From Mucilaginibacter defluvii (GTDB lineage: Bacteria; Bacteroidota; Bacteroidia; Sphingobacteriales; Sphingobacteriaceae), in NCBI RefSeq assembly GCF_039543225.1, contig NZ_BAABJI010000001.1:1019193-1083192 (forward strand): DNA of 64,000 nt. The letters are read 5' to 3'. The position numbers were made by a program, and so were the translations under genes. The notes below the pieces were generated by a model that did not search any database, had not been told where the DNA came from, and saw only the letters and a list, made by a program, of their open reading frames with translations. Each line of letters starts with the position of its first letter. Within the stretch, counting starts at the first letter, position 1. Positions 27,541-36,670 of the stretch are shown piece after piece.

Positions 27541-28899
27541 ATGACTAAAGACCAACTCATCGACTACATTAAAGACAATAGCATCACCAAAATAAAATTT
27601 GCCTTTGCTGATATTGACGGCGCTCTGCGTGGAAAAACCATCAGCACGCAAAAGTTTTTAGATGGTTTGCAGGATGGTTATGGCTTTTGCGATGTTGTGT
27701 TTGGCTGGGACATAACAGATGCCGCTTATGATAACGTAAAGGTTACCGGCTGGCATAGCGGCTACCCCGATAAGGATTGCCGTATAGATCTGACAACCAA
27801 ACGGAACATCCCCTGGCAAGGTAATATCCCTTTCTTTTTGGCTGATTTTAGCAAAGCCGATGGCAACGATCTGCAAGCATGCCCGCGCAGTTTGTTGAAG
27901 CGTATAGTTAAGCAATGCGATGACATGGGCTACCATGCCGAATTTGCGCAGGAGTTTGAGTGGTTCAACTTTTTAGAAACGCCGCATAGTTTGGAGCAAA
28001 AGGGATTTATCAATATGCAGCCCTTAACCCCGGGCATGTTTGGCTACTCCATATTGCGCACCTCGCAGCAAAATGATTTTTATAATGATCTGTTTGATCT
28101 GCTTACACAATTTGATATCCCGATTGAGGGGCTGCATACCGAAACCGGTCCGGGCGTTTACGAAGCTGCCATTGTACACGACGAAACCCTGCGCGCTGCC
28201 GATAAGGCCGTGCTGTTTAAAACCGCAGTAAAGGAGATCGCCTCCAAACACGGCATAACCGCCACTTTTATGGCCAAATGGAATGCGGATTTGCCGGGCT
28301 GCAGCGGGCACATTCATCAAAGCTTGTGGGATAAGGATAAGGAAAATAACCTGTTTTACGATGCCGCCGATGAGCATAACATGAGCGATCTGCTCAAGCA
28401 TTACCTGGCCGGGCAGTTATATTGCCTGCCGCATTTGCTGCCTATGTACGCGCCAACCATTAACAGCTATAAGCGATTGGTTGAAGGAGCCTGGGCGCCA
28501 ACTACCATTACCTGGGGATTTGATAACCGCACAACGGCCATCCGTATATTGAACGATAGTGAAAAATATACCCGGTCAGAAATGCGTATACCCGGTTCTG
28601 ATACCAACCCGTACCTGGCCATAGCCGCGTCGCTGGCTTCGGGGTTGTATGGCATTAAGCATAAGTTGGACCTGAATATCCCCGCCACCGAGGGTAATGG
28701 TTACCAGGATCTGCGCAATGGTCGTTTGCACAGCAACCTGTACGATGCCGCCATCGCTATGCAAAACTCATCGGTAGCTAAGGAGCTTTTTGGCGAAGGT
28801 TTTGTTGATCATTTTACCAATACCCGCATCTGGGAGCACCGCCAGCACGCCAAAGCCGTGACCGACTGGGAGTTGAAACGCTATTTTGAAGCAATATAG
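27541..28899 (+). CDS. Glutamine synthetase family (GSI-like) ligase
   Basis: A 452-residue GS-fold protein, distinct from the type II enzyme 1 kb upstream. GS catalytic motifs include FAQEFEWF (Glu metal ligands), HTETGPGVYEAAI, GCSGHIHQSLW and VEGAWAPTTITWGFDNRT. It resembles the PuuA/GlnT group that ligates glutamate to amines, not classical GSI: the N-terminal grasp domain reads KFAFADIDGALRGKTI, without the usual FVDLRF... of GlnA. The start is the ATG at 27541; the open frame continues upstream to 27394 across the divergent gene. The GGCT neighbour suggests gamma-glutamyl amine metabolism. Confidence 0.85.
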   Translation: MTKDQLIDYIKDNSITKIKFAFADIDGALRGKTISTQKFLDGLQDGYGFCDVVFGWDITDAAYDNVKVTGWHSGYPDKDCRIDLTTKRNIPWQGNIPFFLADFSKADGNDLQACPRSLLKRIVKQCDDMGYHAEFAQEFEWFNFLETPHSLEQKGFINMQPLTPGMFGYSILRTSQQNDFYNDLFDLLTQFDIPIEGLHTETGPGVYEAAIVHDETLRAADKAVLFKTAVKEIASKHGITATFMAKWNADLPGCSGHIHQSLWDKDKENNLFYDAADEHNMSDLLKHYLAGQLYCLPHLLPMYAPTINSYKRLVEGAWAPTTITWGFDNRTTAIRILNDSEKYTRSEMRIPGSDTNPYLAIAASLASGLYGIKHKLDLNIPATEGNGYQDLRNGRLHSNLYDAAIAMQNSSVAKELFGEGFVDHFTNTRIWEHRQHAKAVTDWELKRYFEAI

Positions 28900-28907
28900 A
28901 TTGATTT

Positions 28908-28981
28908 CGGATTTAAAAATCCGGATTAATTTCTGGGGCTATCATGCAAGAAATTTCACCCCTCTTTGCGCAGCAGAGGGG
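28908..28981. repeat. Short hairpins after the GSI-like gene
   Basis: CGGATTT/AAATCCG (28908-28923) may act as a weak terminator. CCCCTCT/AGAGGGG (28959-28981) with a TTGCGCAGC loop resembles a dispersed repeat type of this group. Confidence 0.45.
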
Positions 28982-29039
28982 CAGGCGGTGAGTAAAACTC
29001 AAAATAATTCCCAATCTTTGCGGCGATTATAAATTCTAA

Positions 29040-30077
29040 ATGGACTATTCAGTTATTATTAAGGCGGCGTGGGATGGATACGATGCGTCAAAAACCATAA
29101 AAACGATTGAGGATATCAGCGCGAAGGTTTCAACCAATCACGTTTACCGCATTACGTTTGATGATGACGATATCATCATTGCCAAGCTATCTTATTTTGG
29201 TAAATACGAGCATTTTAAGGAAGATCACCGGCTGATCCACGCGCTGTCAAACAACCTGCTTTACCCGTTTGAGACACTGCTTTCTAAATCATTATTAAAA
29301 AATAACCGGGTTTACACCTATCGTTATAAACAAGGCAAAAAGGATGTCTGGGTGGTATTTTATAACCCGACCCGTATTATGACGCGCCTGCCCCGCCAGT
29401 TGGAAGAGGAGCATATTATGAAGCTCGGCCAGCAGGTGGGCAAATTTCACAAGGCCTGTTCGCGGGTGAAGAATGTGTTGCCCAAATCGTCAAAAACACT
29501 GCGTACGGATATCAATATCCTACTGGAGCAGATCGCCAAAAACGAAAAGCATTTTGGCAGCCGTATGCAGGCGGATTATGTAAAATACCATTGTGAACTG
29601 TTCCTGAAAAACCGCTCAAAATATAACCTCAACTCGTTTGAGATTATCCCGGTATTTATTGACTGGAACATCGGCAACTTTTCGGTAACGCCCGACCTGG
29701 AGCTGTATTCGAGGTGGGATTATGATTGGTTCAGGATGAGTTACCGCATACTCGATTTTTATTTTTTCAGCAGGGTGGTATCCACCATTGGCGACCGCAC
29801 CGTGTTCAGCTACGTGATCGATACCATGATGGAAGACCGTTTTATCCTCTTTTTACAGGAATATCATAAAGTTAATCCGCTCAAGGCGGATGAAATTCGT
29901 TTTTTAAAGGAGGTTTACCGCTTTTTTATTCTTAATTATGTAATTAAGGATGGCAAGTACTTTTTCCACGAGCAATATGCCAAAAAGTTACAGGCCGAGG
30001 CTTTTGAGATCTACCTTCCATCAGTTGACAGGGATTTCAACGCCGAAAAGATAATTGATGCCTTAAAGCTTACTTAA
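29040..30077 (+). CDS. APH-like small-molecule kinase
   Basis: A 345-residue protein of the aminoglycoside phosphotransferase / choline kinase-like superfamily. The catalytic loop reads FIDWNIGNF with Asp208 and Asn213, and the metal-binding motif is WDYDW (Asp227, Asp229). The N-lobe has VYRITFDDDDIIIAKLSYF as the ATP-lysine strand. No signal peptide or membrane helix is present. The stop overlaps the start of the HAD-IIA gene by one base, so the pair is translationally coupled. The substrate is unknown; it is not adjacent to resistance genes, so a metabolic role is likely. Confidence 0.82.
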   Translation: MDYSVIIKAAWDGYDASKTIKTIEDISAKVSTNHVYRITFDDDDIIIAKLSYFGKYEHFKEDHRLIHALSNNLLYPFETLLSKSLLKNNRVYTYRYKQGKKDVWVVFYNPTRIMTRLPRQLEEEHIMKLGQQVGKFHKACSRVKNVLPKSSKTLRTDINILLEQIAKNEKHFGSRMQADYVKYHCELFLKNRSKYNLNSFEIIPVFIDWNIGNFSVTPDLELYSRWDYDWFRMSYRILDFYFFSRVVSTIGDRTVFSYVIDTMMEDRFILFLQEYHKVNPLKADEIRFLKEVYRFFILNYVIKDGKYFFHEQYAKKLQAEAFEIYLPSVDRDFNAEKIIDALKLT

Positions 30078-30946
30078 TGCAGCGTATAGATAACTTTAAA
30101 TCCATTATAGACCGTTACGAGATTATATTTTTTGATGCCTTTGGCGTTTTAAAGAATTACGAGGGCTTGGTACCCGGTATCGAAAAGACCTTTGAATACC
30201 TGACCCGGCAGGGCAAGGAGTATTATATTGTTACCAATGATGCTTCACGTAGTCCGGTGGAACTGGCCCAATCGTACCACAAAAAGGGTTTAACGGTTAT
30301 CGATCCGGAGCGTATCATCTCATCAGGGATGCTCACCAAGGAGTATCTCGATCTTAAAGTTAAGGATGGCATTGTAGCATTTTTAGGTACGCCGGAGTCG
30401 GCGCACTATATTGATAACGAGGGCAGGCACACCATGCCGGTATCGGCGGTTAACAGCAGCAATATTGATAAGGTTAATGCCCTCGTTTTTATGGATGATG
30501 AGGGCTTTAACTGGTTTGAGGATATTAACAAGGCGGTAAACATTCTGCGCAAGCGCCCCATACCGGCCATTGTAGCCAATACCGATTATGCTTACCCGCT
30601 CACTGCTAATGATATAGCCGTGGCTATTGGGGGGATTGCCAACATGGTAGAGAGTATTGTTGGCAAGGAGTTTATCCGCTTTGGTAAGCCCGATTCGCAG
30701 ATGTTCATGTTCGCTTATGATATGATACGTGAGCGCCGTGCCATCAGCAAAAAGGATATTGTAATGGTGGGCGATACCCTGTTTACAGATATTATGGGTG
30801 GCAATAAGTTTGGCTTAGATACCGTGCTGGTGCTCTCCGGCAATACCCTGCCCGGCGACGCGGAATCAAACATTCACTCAACAGGGATTGTGCCTACATA
30901 CATTTGCCAAAGCGCGGTTATTGAGGATGGCGGTTTCGGCTTTTAA
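30077..30946 (+). CDS. HAD-IIA family protein with altered motif I
   Basis: A 289-residue HAD-superfamily IIA (NagD/PGP-type) protein. Motif I is FFDAFGVL: the nucleophile Asp20 is kept, but the second Asp, the general acid, is Phe22. Motif II is IVTNDASRSP, and motifs III-IV appear as FGKPDSQMF and MVGDTLFTDIMGGN, with the C2-type cap between. Subfamilies with D-x-W/F-G exist and may have altered phosphatase chemistry. It is coupled to the APH-like kinase, so a phosphorylated small molecule made by the kinase may be its ligand or substrate. Confidence 0.85.
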   Translation: MQRIDNFKSIIDRYEIIFFDAFGVLKNYEGLVPGIEKTFEYLTRQGKEYYIVTNDASRSPVELAQSYHKKGLTVIDPERIISSGMLTKEYLDLKVKDGIVAFLGTPESAHYIDNEGRHTMPVSAVNSSNIDKVNALVFMDDEGFNWFEDINKAVNILRKRPIPAIVANTDYAYPLTANDIAVAIGGIANMVESIVGKEFIRFGKPDSQMFMFAYDMIRERRAISKKDIVMVGDTLFTDIMGGNKFGLDTVLVLSGNTLPGDAESNIHSTGIVPTYICQSAVIEDGGFGF

Positions 30947-30989
30947 TAAATAAATGTAGCTTATACATTTTTTAATTGGTGCAGAAAAT

Positions 30990-30997
30990 TATATTTG
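30990..30997 (+). promoter_or_regulatory. -7 promoter element of the GH43-epimerase operon
   Basis: TATATTTG matches TAnnTTTG and lies 23 bases upstream of the ATG of the GH43 gene. No TTG sits at the usual -33 spacing, so an activator might be needed. Confidence 0.5.
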
Positions 30998-31020
30998 TCT
31001 TTACCAATTAAATTATCAGA

Positions 31021-32052
31021 ATGAAGAAAGCGCTTCTATGTTTAGGGCTTTGCCTTGCCTGCATGGCAGGTTTTTCCCAGCAAACAGCCTCATTTACTAA
31101 CCCGCTGCTGCCTGGTGGTCCTGATCCGTGGAATACTTATAAGGACGGGTACTACTACTACACCCATACCACCGGCAACCATCTGGCCATCTGGAAAACA
31201 AAGGACATTACCGACCTTAAATCCGCCGAACGGAAAACAATCTGGACACCGCCTCCGGGCACCATGTATTCTAAAGAAATATGGGCGCCGGAGCTGCATT
31301 TCATCCGCGGTAAATGGTATATGTATTTTGCTGCTGATGATGGGAATAACGATCATCACCGCATGTACGTGGTAGAAAACGCTTCGGCTGACCCCATGCA
31401 AGGCGAATGGACATTTAAAGGCCAGGTAAAGGATGCTACCGGCAAGTGGGCTATTGATGGTTCGGTATTTGAAAATAAGGGCCAGCTATACATGATATGG
31501 GCAGGCTGGGAAGGCGATGTAAACGTAAAGCAGAACATTTACATAGCCAAAATGAGCAACCCCTGGACTATTAGCAGCGAACGGGTAATGATAGCCACGC
31601 CGACTTATGCGTGGGAAAAGGATGGCGACCTGCCCGGCGGCAAACACCTGGATGTGAACGAAGGGCCGCAGATACTGATGCACGGTAAGGACATTTTCCT
31701 GATCTACTCGGCCAGCGCCTGCTGGACGGATAATTACGCCCTGGGTATGCTGCGCGCAAAAGCCAACGCTAACCTGCTCGACCCAAAATCATGGAAAAAA
31801 TCGCCGGAGCCGGTATTTAAGCAATCGCCCGAAACGGGTGTTTACGCGCCGGGACATAACTCCTTCTTCAAATCGCCGGATGGCAAAGAGGACTGGATTC
31901 TGTATCACGCTAACTCTAACCCCGGCGATGGCTGCAGCAACAAGCGTTCGCCGCGTGCCCAAAAGTTTACCTGGAATAAGGATGGCTCACCTAACTTTGG
32001 TGTACCGCTTAGTACAAGTAAACCGTTAGCCAAACCATCCGGAATTAAATAA
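31021..32052 (+). CDS. Secreted GH43 glycoside hydrolase
   Basis: A 343-residue five-bladed beta-propeller hydrolase with a signal peptide ending GFSQQ. The catalytic Asp lies in GGPDPWNTY, the pKa-modulating Asp in WAIDGSVF and the acid Glu in DVNEGPQI. GH43 enzymes act mainly on arabinose- or xylose-containing glycans, some on galactans, with inversion. It heads a co-directional operon with a clan-A hydrolase and aldose epimerase (gaps 21 and 18 bases). Exact linkage specificity cannot be told from motifs. Confidence 0.92.
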   Translation: MKKALLCLGLCLACMAGFSQQTASFTNPLLPGGPDPWNTYKDGYYYYTHTTGNHLAIWKTKDITDLKSAERKTIWTPPPGTMYSKEIWAPELHFIRGKWYMYFAADDGNNDHHRMYVVENASADPMQGEWTFKGQVKDATGKWAIDGSVFENKGQLYMIWAGWEGDVNVKQNIYIAKMSNPWTISSERVMIATPTYAWEKDGDLPGGKHLDVNEGPQILMHGKDIFLIYSASACWTDNYALGMLRAKANANLLDPKSWKKSPEPVFKQSPETGVYAPGHNSFFKSPDGKEDWILYHANSNPGDGCSNKRSPRAQKFTWNKDGSPNFGVPLSTSKPLAKPSGIK

Positions 32053-32073
32053 AAACCAATTAAACTACTTATA

Positions 32074-33162
32074 ATGAAGATCAAAAGTATTTTAGCCGCG
32101 GCAATGTTGTGTTTCGCCTCAATGGCTAACGCGCAGGATGCCGCCAAAAAGCCGGCCTATATACCGCCGGTTATCCCCGGCAGGTGGACGATGGAAAAAG
32201 CCAATATCTGGTATGCCCAATACCCCTGGATGAGTGGTGCCAACTATATACCTGCCTATGCCATCAACCAAATGGAAATGTGGCAGGCCGAAACATTTGA
32301 CCCGGCGGCTATTGACAAGGAATTTGGCTGTGCCGAAGGTATAGGCTTTAACCTGATGCGCGTGTTTTTGCACAGTCAGGCCTGGAAGGCTGATGCCCCC
32401 GGGTTTAAAAAACGTATAGACCAGTTTTTAGGTTTGGCCGATAAGCATCACATCAAGATCATGTTCGTGTTTTTTGATGATTGCTGGAACACCGGAGCCA
32501 AGCCGGGCAAACAGCCGGAGCCAAAGGTTGGCGTGCATAATTCGGGCTGGTTGCAGGACCCCGGCTTTATTGTAAAAAAGCCGGAAGATTTCGCCTATCT
32601 TAAAAAGTATGTTACCGATGTACTCACCACCTTTAAAAACGATAAGCGCATATTATTGTGGGATTTATACAACGAGCCCGGTAATAAAGACAAAGGCAAT
32701 CAATCAATGGAGTTGCTGGTAGAGGTGTTTAAGTGGGCGAGGGCGGTAAACCCGTCGCAACCTGTCAGCGCCGGTATGTGGAAATGGGAATTATATGAGC
32801 TGAACGCGTTTCAGGCCAATAATTCGGACGTGATAACTTATCATAATTACAATCCGCTGGATAACCATGAGTTTATGGTTAAAGTGTTGAAATTTAATGC
32901 CCGTCCTTTAATATGCACCGAGTACATGGCCCGCACCCGTAACAGTACTTTTGAAACGGTAATGCCAATGCTGAAAGAGCAAAACGTGGCCGCTATAAAC
33001 TGGGGCTTTGTATCAGGTAAAACCAATACCATTTACTCATGGGAGAAGGTAATCCCTGATGGCAGTGAGCCGCCGCTATGGTTTCATGATGTTTTCAGGA
33101 AAGACGGTACGCCATACAAACAAGCCGAGGTTGACCTGATCAAAAAATTAAACGGAAAATAA
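32074..33162 (+). CDS. Secreted clan GH-A (GH5-like) glycoside hydrolase
   Basis: A 362-residue TIM-barrel hydrolase with a signal peptide ending ANAQD. The acid/base is Glu201 in DLYNEPGN and the probable nucleophile is Glu283 in CTEYMAR, the strand 4 and 7 positions of clan GH-A. Bacteroidota homologues are often labelled 1,4-beta-xylanase or cellulase-family proteins, though experimental support is thin. It sits between the GH43 and aldose epimerase genes, consistent with stepwise degradation of a hemicellulose or pectic side chain in the periplasm or at the surface. Confidence 0.85.
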   Translation: MKIKSILAAAMLCFASMANAQDAAKKPAYIPPVIPGRWTMEKANIWYAQYPWMSGANYIPAYAINQMEMWQAETFDPAAIDKEFGCAEGIGFNLMRVFLHSQAWKADAPGFKKRIDQFLGLADKHHIKIMFVFFDDCWNTGAKPGKQPEPKVGVHNSGWLQDPGFIVKKPEDFAYLKKYVTDVLTTFKNDKRILLWDLYNEPGNKDKGNQSMELLVEVFKWARAVNPSQPVSAGMWKWELYELNAFQANNSDVITYHNYNPLDNHEFMVKVLKFNARPLICTEYMARTRNSTFETVMPMLKEQNVAAINWGFVSGKTNTIYSWEKVIPDGSEPPLWFHDVFRKDGTPYKQAEVDLIKKLNGK

Positions 33163-33180
33163 ACCAATCAAATAAACTTT

Positions 33181-34362
33181 ATGAAAAAACACTTTTTGCG
33201 TTCTATCGCACTGGCATTACCGGTTTGTGCAATATATTTGTCCGCCTGTAATCAGCAAGCAAGCAAAAATTCAACCGACACTATGACCGACAGTACTACC
33301 GCAGCAGCGGCGCCGCAAGCCGCCGCGTTTGATACCACCATTGATGGTAAAAAAGTTCAGCTATTTACCCTTAAAAATAAAAGCGGCGCCCAGGTAAGCA
33401 TCACTAATTATGGCGGCCGTTTGGTGAGCCTGCAGGTGCCTGATAAGGATGGCAAACTTACCGACGTTATAGTAGGCCCCGGCAGTGCCGAAGGCTTTGT
33501 AAAATCAACCGAGCCTTATTATGGCGCGTTGATCGGTCGTTATGGTAACCGTATCGCCAAAGGTAAATTTAAGCTGGAAGGCAAGGAGTACAGCCTGTTT
33601 ACCAACAACGGTGCTAACACACTCCATGGTGGTAAAAAGGGTTTTCAGTATGTGGTTTGGGATGGCACGCAGCCTGATTCGTCAACCCTGGTGCTTACCT
33701 ACCTGTCAAAAGATGGTGAGGAGAACTTTCCTGGTAACCTAAACGTGAAAGTTACCTACCATTTCACAGATGATAATAGTTTAGATATTAAATATGAAGC
33801 CACTACTGATAAAACTACCGTTTGTAACTTAACCAGCCACGGCTTTTTTAACCTTAACGGTTGCGGCAGCGGCGACATCCTGAAACACGTTTTACAGGTT
33901 GATGCCGATAGCTACATTCCGGTTGATGCCGGCCTGATTCCGTTTGGCCGTATTGATAAGGTAGCCGGTACACCGTTTGATTTTAGCAAGCTTACCGAAA
34001 TTGGTGCCCGTATTGATACCAATGCCAACGAGCAGCTAAAAAACGGCAAAGGTTACGATCACAACTTTGTGCTGAACAAGCATGATATTAATAAATCAAT
34101 TGCCTCGATAACAGGCGATAAGAGCGGCATAACCATGGATATTTATACCGAGGAGCCGGGTCTGCAATTCTATAGCGGTAACTTTATGCAGTCAAAAAAC
34201 GAGATGAAGTATGGTAAGATGGATGATTTCCGCACCTCGTTCGCGCTGGAAACACAACATTACCCTGATTCACCAAATCAGCCATCGTTCCCTACAACGG
34301 TATTAAAACCGGGCGAAACTTATAAAACTCACACCATCTATAAGTTTACAGTAAAAAAATAA
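33181..34362 (+). CDS. galM: Aldose 1-epimerase (galactose mutarotase) lipoprotein
   Basis: A 393-residue lipoprotein (YLSAC lipobox, Cys near residue 23) with a Thr/Ala-rich linker followed by a full GalM beta-sandwich. It has ITNYGGRLVSL, GRYGNRIAKGKF, the TLHGGKKGF histidine region, LTSHGFFNL with the second His, and ETQHYPDSPNQP with Glu and His. The family interconverts alpha and beta anomers of sugars such as galactose, xylose or arabinose. A secreted copy at the end of a hydrolase operon fits conversion of freshly released sugars before uptake. Confidence 0.93.
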   Translation: MKKHFLRSIALALPVCAIYLSACNQQASKNSTDTMTDSTTAAAAPQAAAFDTTIDGKKVQLFTLKNKSGAQVSITNYGGRLVSLQVPDKDGKLTDVIVGPGSAEGFVKSTEPYYGALIGRYGNRIAKGKFKLEGKEYSLFTNNGANTLHGGKKGFQYVVWDGTQPDSSTLVLTYLSKDGEENFPGNLNVKVTYHFTDDNSLDIKYEATTDKTTVCNLTSHGFFNLNGCGSGDILKHVLQVDADSYIPVDAGLIPFGRIDKVAGTPFDFSKLTEIGARIDTNANEQLKNGKGYDHNFVLNKHDINKSIASITGDKSGITMDIYTEEPGLQFYSGNFMQSKNEMKYGKMDDFRTSFALETQHYPDSPNQPSFPTTVLKPGETYKTHTIYKFTVKK

Positions 34363-34381
34363 GCATTCGCTTATCCTAATT

Positions 34382-34416
34382 AAAGTCCTGCCGCGCAACC
34401 GGCAGGACTTTTTTTG
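34382..34416 (+). terminator. Intrinsic terminator of the GH43-galM operon
   Basis: AAAGTCCTGCCG (34382-34393) pairs perfectly with CGGCAGGACTTT (34400-34411) and is followed by T residues. Confidence 0.93.
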
Positions 34417-34466
34417 TATCATAGGCCCCGTTAAATCGTTACTTTTACAAATAAAACAAACGCATT

Positions 34467-35456
34467 TTGCTTATAGATAACCATGGTCGGCCAATAAATT
34501 ACCTGCGCCTTGCGGTGACAGACAGGTGCAACCTGCGCTGTTTTTATTGTATGCCCGAGGATGGCCTCAACTGGTTATCACGTACCGAGTTGCTCAGTTA
34601 TGAGGAACTGTTGCGAATCAGTAGCATGCTGGTAAGCATGGGGGTGAGCAAGATTCGAATTACCGGCGGCGAGCCATTTGTACGGCGGGATCTGATGCAA
34701 TTACTATCGTCGCTAGCTGCGCTTAACGGGCTTGATGAACTGACCATTACCACCAACGGCGTACTTACCGCGTCTTATGTAAATGAGTTAAAGCGCCTGG
34801 GTATCCGCTCGGTAAATTTGAGTCTGGATACGCTGGATGCGGCACGTTTCTTTACCATTACCCGCCGTGATGAATTCGCGGCTGTAATGCACACGCTGGA
34901 AGAATTGCTGAAACATGGTATCGACGTAAAAATTAATACCGTGGTTATGGAAGGCAAAAACACGCAGGATATATTACCCCTGGTTGAGCTGACCCGTGAA
35001 CTGCCCGTAAGCGTTCGCTTTATAGAAGAAATGCCCTTTAACGGCGATGGGCACCGGTTTAGCGGCATAGCCTGGGATCATGTGCGTATTATGAATGAGA
35101 TCAGGCAAAGCTATCCACATCTAACAAAAGCGGTGGATGAACCGTTTTCAACAGCATACAATTATACTATACCAGGCCATAAAGGTAATGTTGGCGTTAT
35201 TGCCGCTTACTCGCGCACTTTTTGCGGTACCTGCAACCGTATAAGGATAACGCCCACAGGTATTCTAAAAACCTGTTTGTATGATGATGGTGTGCTTAAC
35301 CTGCGCGATAAGTTGCGGATGGGCAATACTGATGAACAAATAAAACAGGCGCTTTTACAAGCGCTGAACAACCGCGTTATTGATGGCCATGAGGCGGAGC
35401 GTCTAGTAAAGTCAGCCGCGAACATTCACCAATCAATGGCCGCTATTGGCGGATAA
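34467..35456 (+). CDS. moaA: GTP 3',8-cyclase
   Basis: A 329-residue radical SAM enzyme that starts molybdenum cofactor synthesis by converting GTP to 3',8-cyclo-GTP. The SAM cluster is CNLRCFYC, and the second cluster is FCGTCNRIRI plus a later Cys in LKTCLY. ITGGEP is the SAM GGE motif. The only suitable start is a TTG at 34467, directly before the conserved LIDNHGRPINYLRLAVTDRC. The usual C-terminal GG tail is present (AAIGG). It heads a tight Moco operon. Confidence 0.96.
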   Translation: MLIDNHGRPINYLRLAVTDRCNLRCFYCMPEDGLNWLSRTELLSYEELLRISSMLVSMGVSKIRITGGEPFVRRDLMQLLSSLAALNGLDELTITTNGVLTASYVNELKRLGIRSVNLSLDTLDAARFFTITRRDEFAAVMHTLEELLKHGIDVKINTVVMEGKNTQDILPLVELTRELPVSVRFIEEMPFNGDGHRFSGIAWDHVRIMNEIRQSYPHLTKAVDEPFSTAYNYTIPGHKGNVGVIAAYSRTFCGTCNRIRITPTGILKTCLYDDGVLNLRDKLRMGNTDEQIKQALLQALNNRVIDGHEAERLVKSAANIHQSMAAIGG

Positions 35457-35465
35457 AAATTTACT

Positions 35466-36668
35466 ATGATAACAGTTGAACAAGCTGAACAGATAATACT
35501 CGAAAACAGGAGCGACCTCGGTGCCGAGATCACCCTGTTTGATACATCGGCAGGCCGCGTGCTGGCCGAGACCATCCGTGCCGACCGTGATATGCCGCCA
35601 TATAACCGGGTAATGGTTGATGGCATCGCCATAAAGTATAGTGCCTTTGAGCGGGGCGTCCGCATATTTAAAATAAAGGCAGTACAAGCGGCCGGAGCAA
35701 TACCCGTTGAGATTGGCGGTGATGAAGAATGTATAGAGATCATGACCGGGGCTGCCATGTCGAAGTCGGTAGATACAGTGATACGTTACGAAGATATTAC
35801 CATCGGCGAAGGCGAGGCGATTATCAACCTGGCAACAATTGAAAAGGGACAAGGCCTGCACCTCAAGGGTGCCGACCGTAAGCAGGGCGATGTACTGGCT
35901 GTACCCGGTCAGTTAATCACTCCGGCAGTGCTCAGCCTTATCGCTTCGGTAGGCGAGGCGGAGGTGCGGGTTAAAAAGGTTCCACGTATTGTGGTTATTT
36001 CTACAGGCGATGAAGTGATCGAGGTGCATAAACACCCAACCCCTTTCCAGATACGGCGGTCAAACAATTATACTGCGCAGGCTACCCTTAAAACACTTGG
36101 TTACGAGGCCTCAGTACTGCACCTGCCCGATGATCCGGAAGTTATGCGGAACCAGTTATCGCAGTGTTTTCAGTATTCCGATGCCATTATACTGGCTGGC
36201 GGTGTTTCGGCCGGTAAGTTTGATTATCTGCCGCAGGTACTGATTGATTTGGGGGTTGAGCAACTTTTCCATAAAGTAGCGCAGCGGCCGGGCAAACCGT
36301 TTTGGTTTGGTAAACATTGCAACGGCGTGCCGGTATTCGCTTTTCCGGGTAACCCGGTGGCGGTGTACTTGTGTATGCACCGGTACTTTATACCCTGGCT
36401 GTATGCAACTTTAGATCAGCCGCAACCCGCGCCGGTTTATGCCATGCTGAATAATGACCTGGAATTTAAACCCGAACTAAAATACTTTTTGCAGGTTAAG
36501 TTATTTGTTAACCAACAGGCGCAACTGGTGGCCGAGCCAATAGCAGGTAACGGCTCAGGCGATTTTGCCAACCTTGCCGATGCCAATGCCTTTATGGAAT
36601 TTCCAGCCGATAAAGTGTTATTTAACAAAGGCGAAGTTTATCGTGTACACCTCATTAACTCCTTATAA
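35466..36668 (+). CDS. moeA: Molybdopterin molybdotransferase
   Basis: A 400-residue MoeA that inserts molybdate into adenylated molybdopterin. The N-terminal MoeA domain has RDMPPYNRVMVDGIAI; the central MogA-like domain has VVISTGDEVIE, RRSNNYTAQAT and AGGVSAGKFDYL; then FAFPGNPVAVYLCMHRY and a C-terminal beta barrel. Spacing to moaA is 9 bases and to moaC 2 bases, so it is in one operon. Length is normal. Confidence 0.96.
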   Translation: MITVEQAEQIILENRSDLGAEITLFDTSAGRVLAETIRADRDMPPYNRVMVDGIAIKYSAFERGVRIFKIKAVQAAGAIPVEIGGDEECIEIMTGAAMSKSVDTVIRYEDITIGEGEAIINLATIEKGQGLHLKGADRKQGDVLAVPGQLITPAVLSLIASVGEAEVRVKKVPRIVVISTGDEVIEVHKHPTPFQIRRSNNYTAQATLKTLGYEASVLHLPDDPEVMRNQLSQCFQYSDAIILAGGVSAGKFDYLPQVLIDLGVEQLFHKVAQRPGKPFWFGKHCNGVPVFAFPGNPVAVYLCMHRYFIPWLYATLDQPQPAPVYAMLNNDLEFKPELKYFLQVKLFVNQQAQLVAEPIAGNGSGDFANLADANAFMEFPADKVLFNKGEVYRVHLINSL

Positions 36669-36670
36669 AT

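Noticed and set aside
29040..30077. Aminoglycoside resistance gene
   Set aside because: Only the superfamily catalytic residues match, and the gene is coupled to a HAD protein in a metabolic setting with no mobile element.
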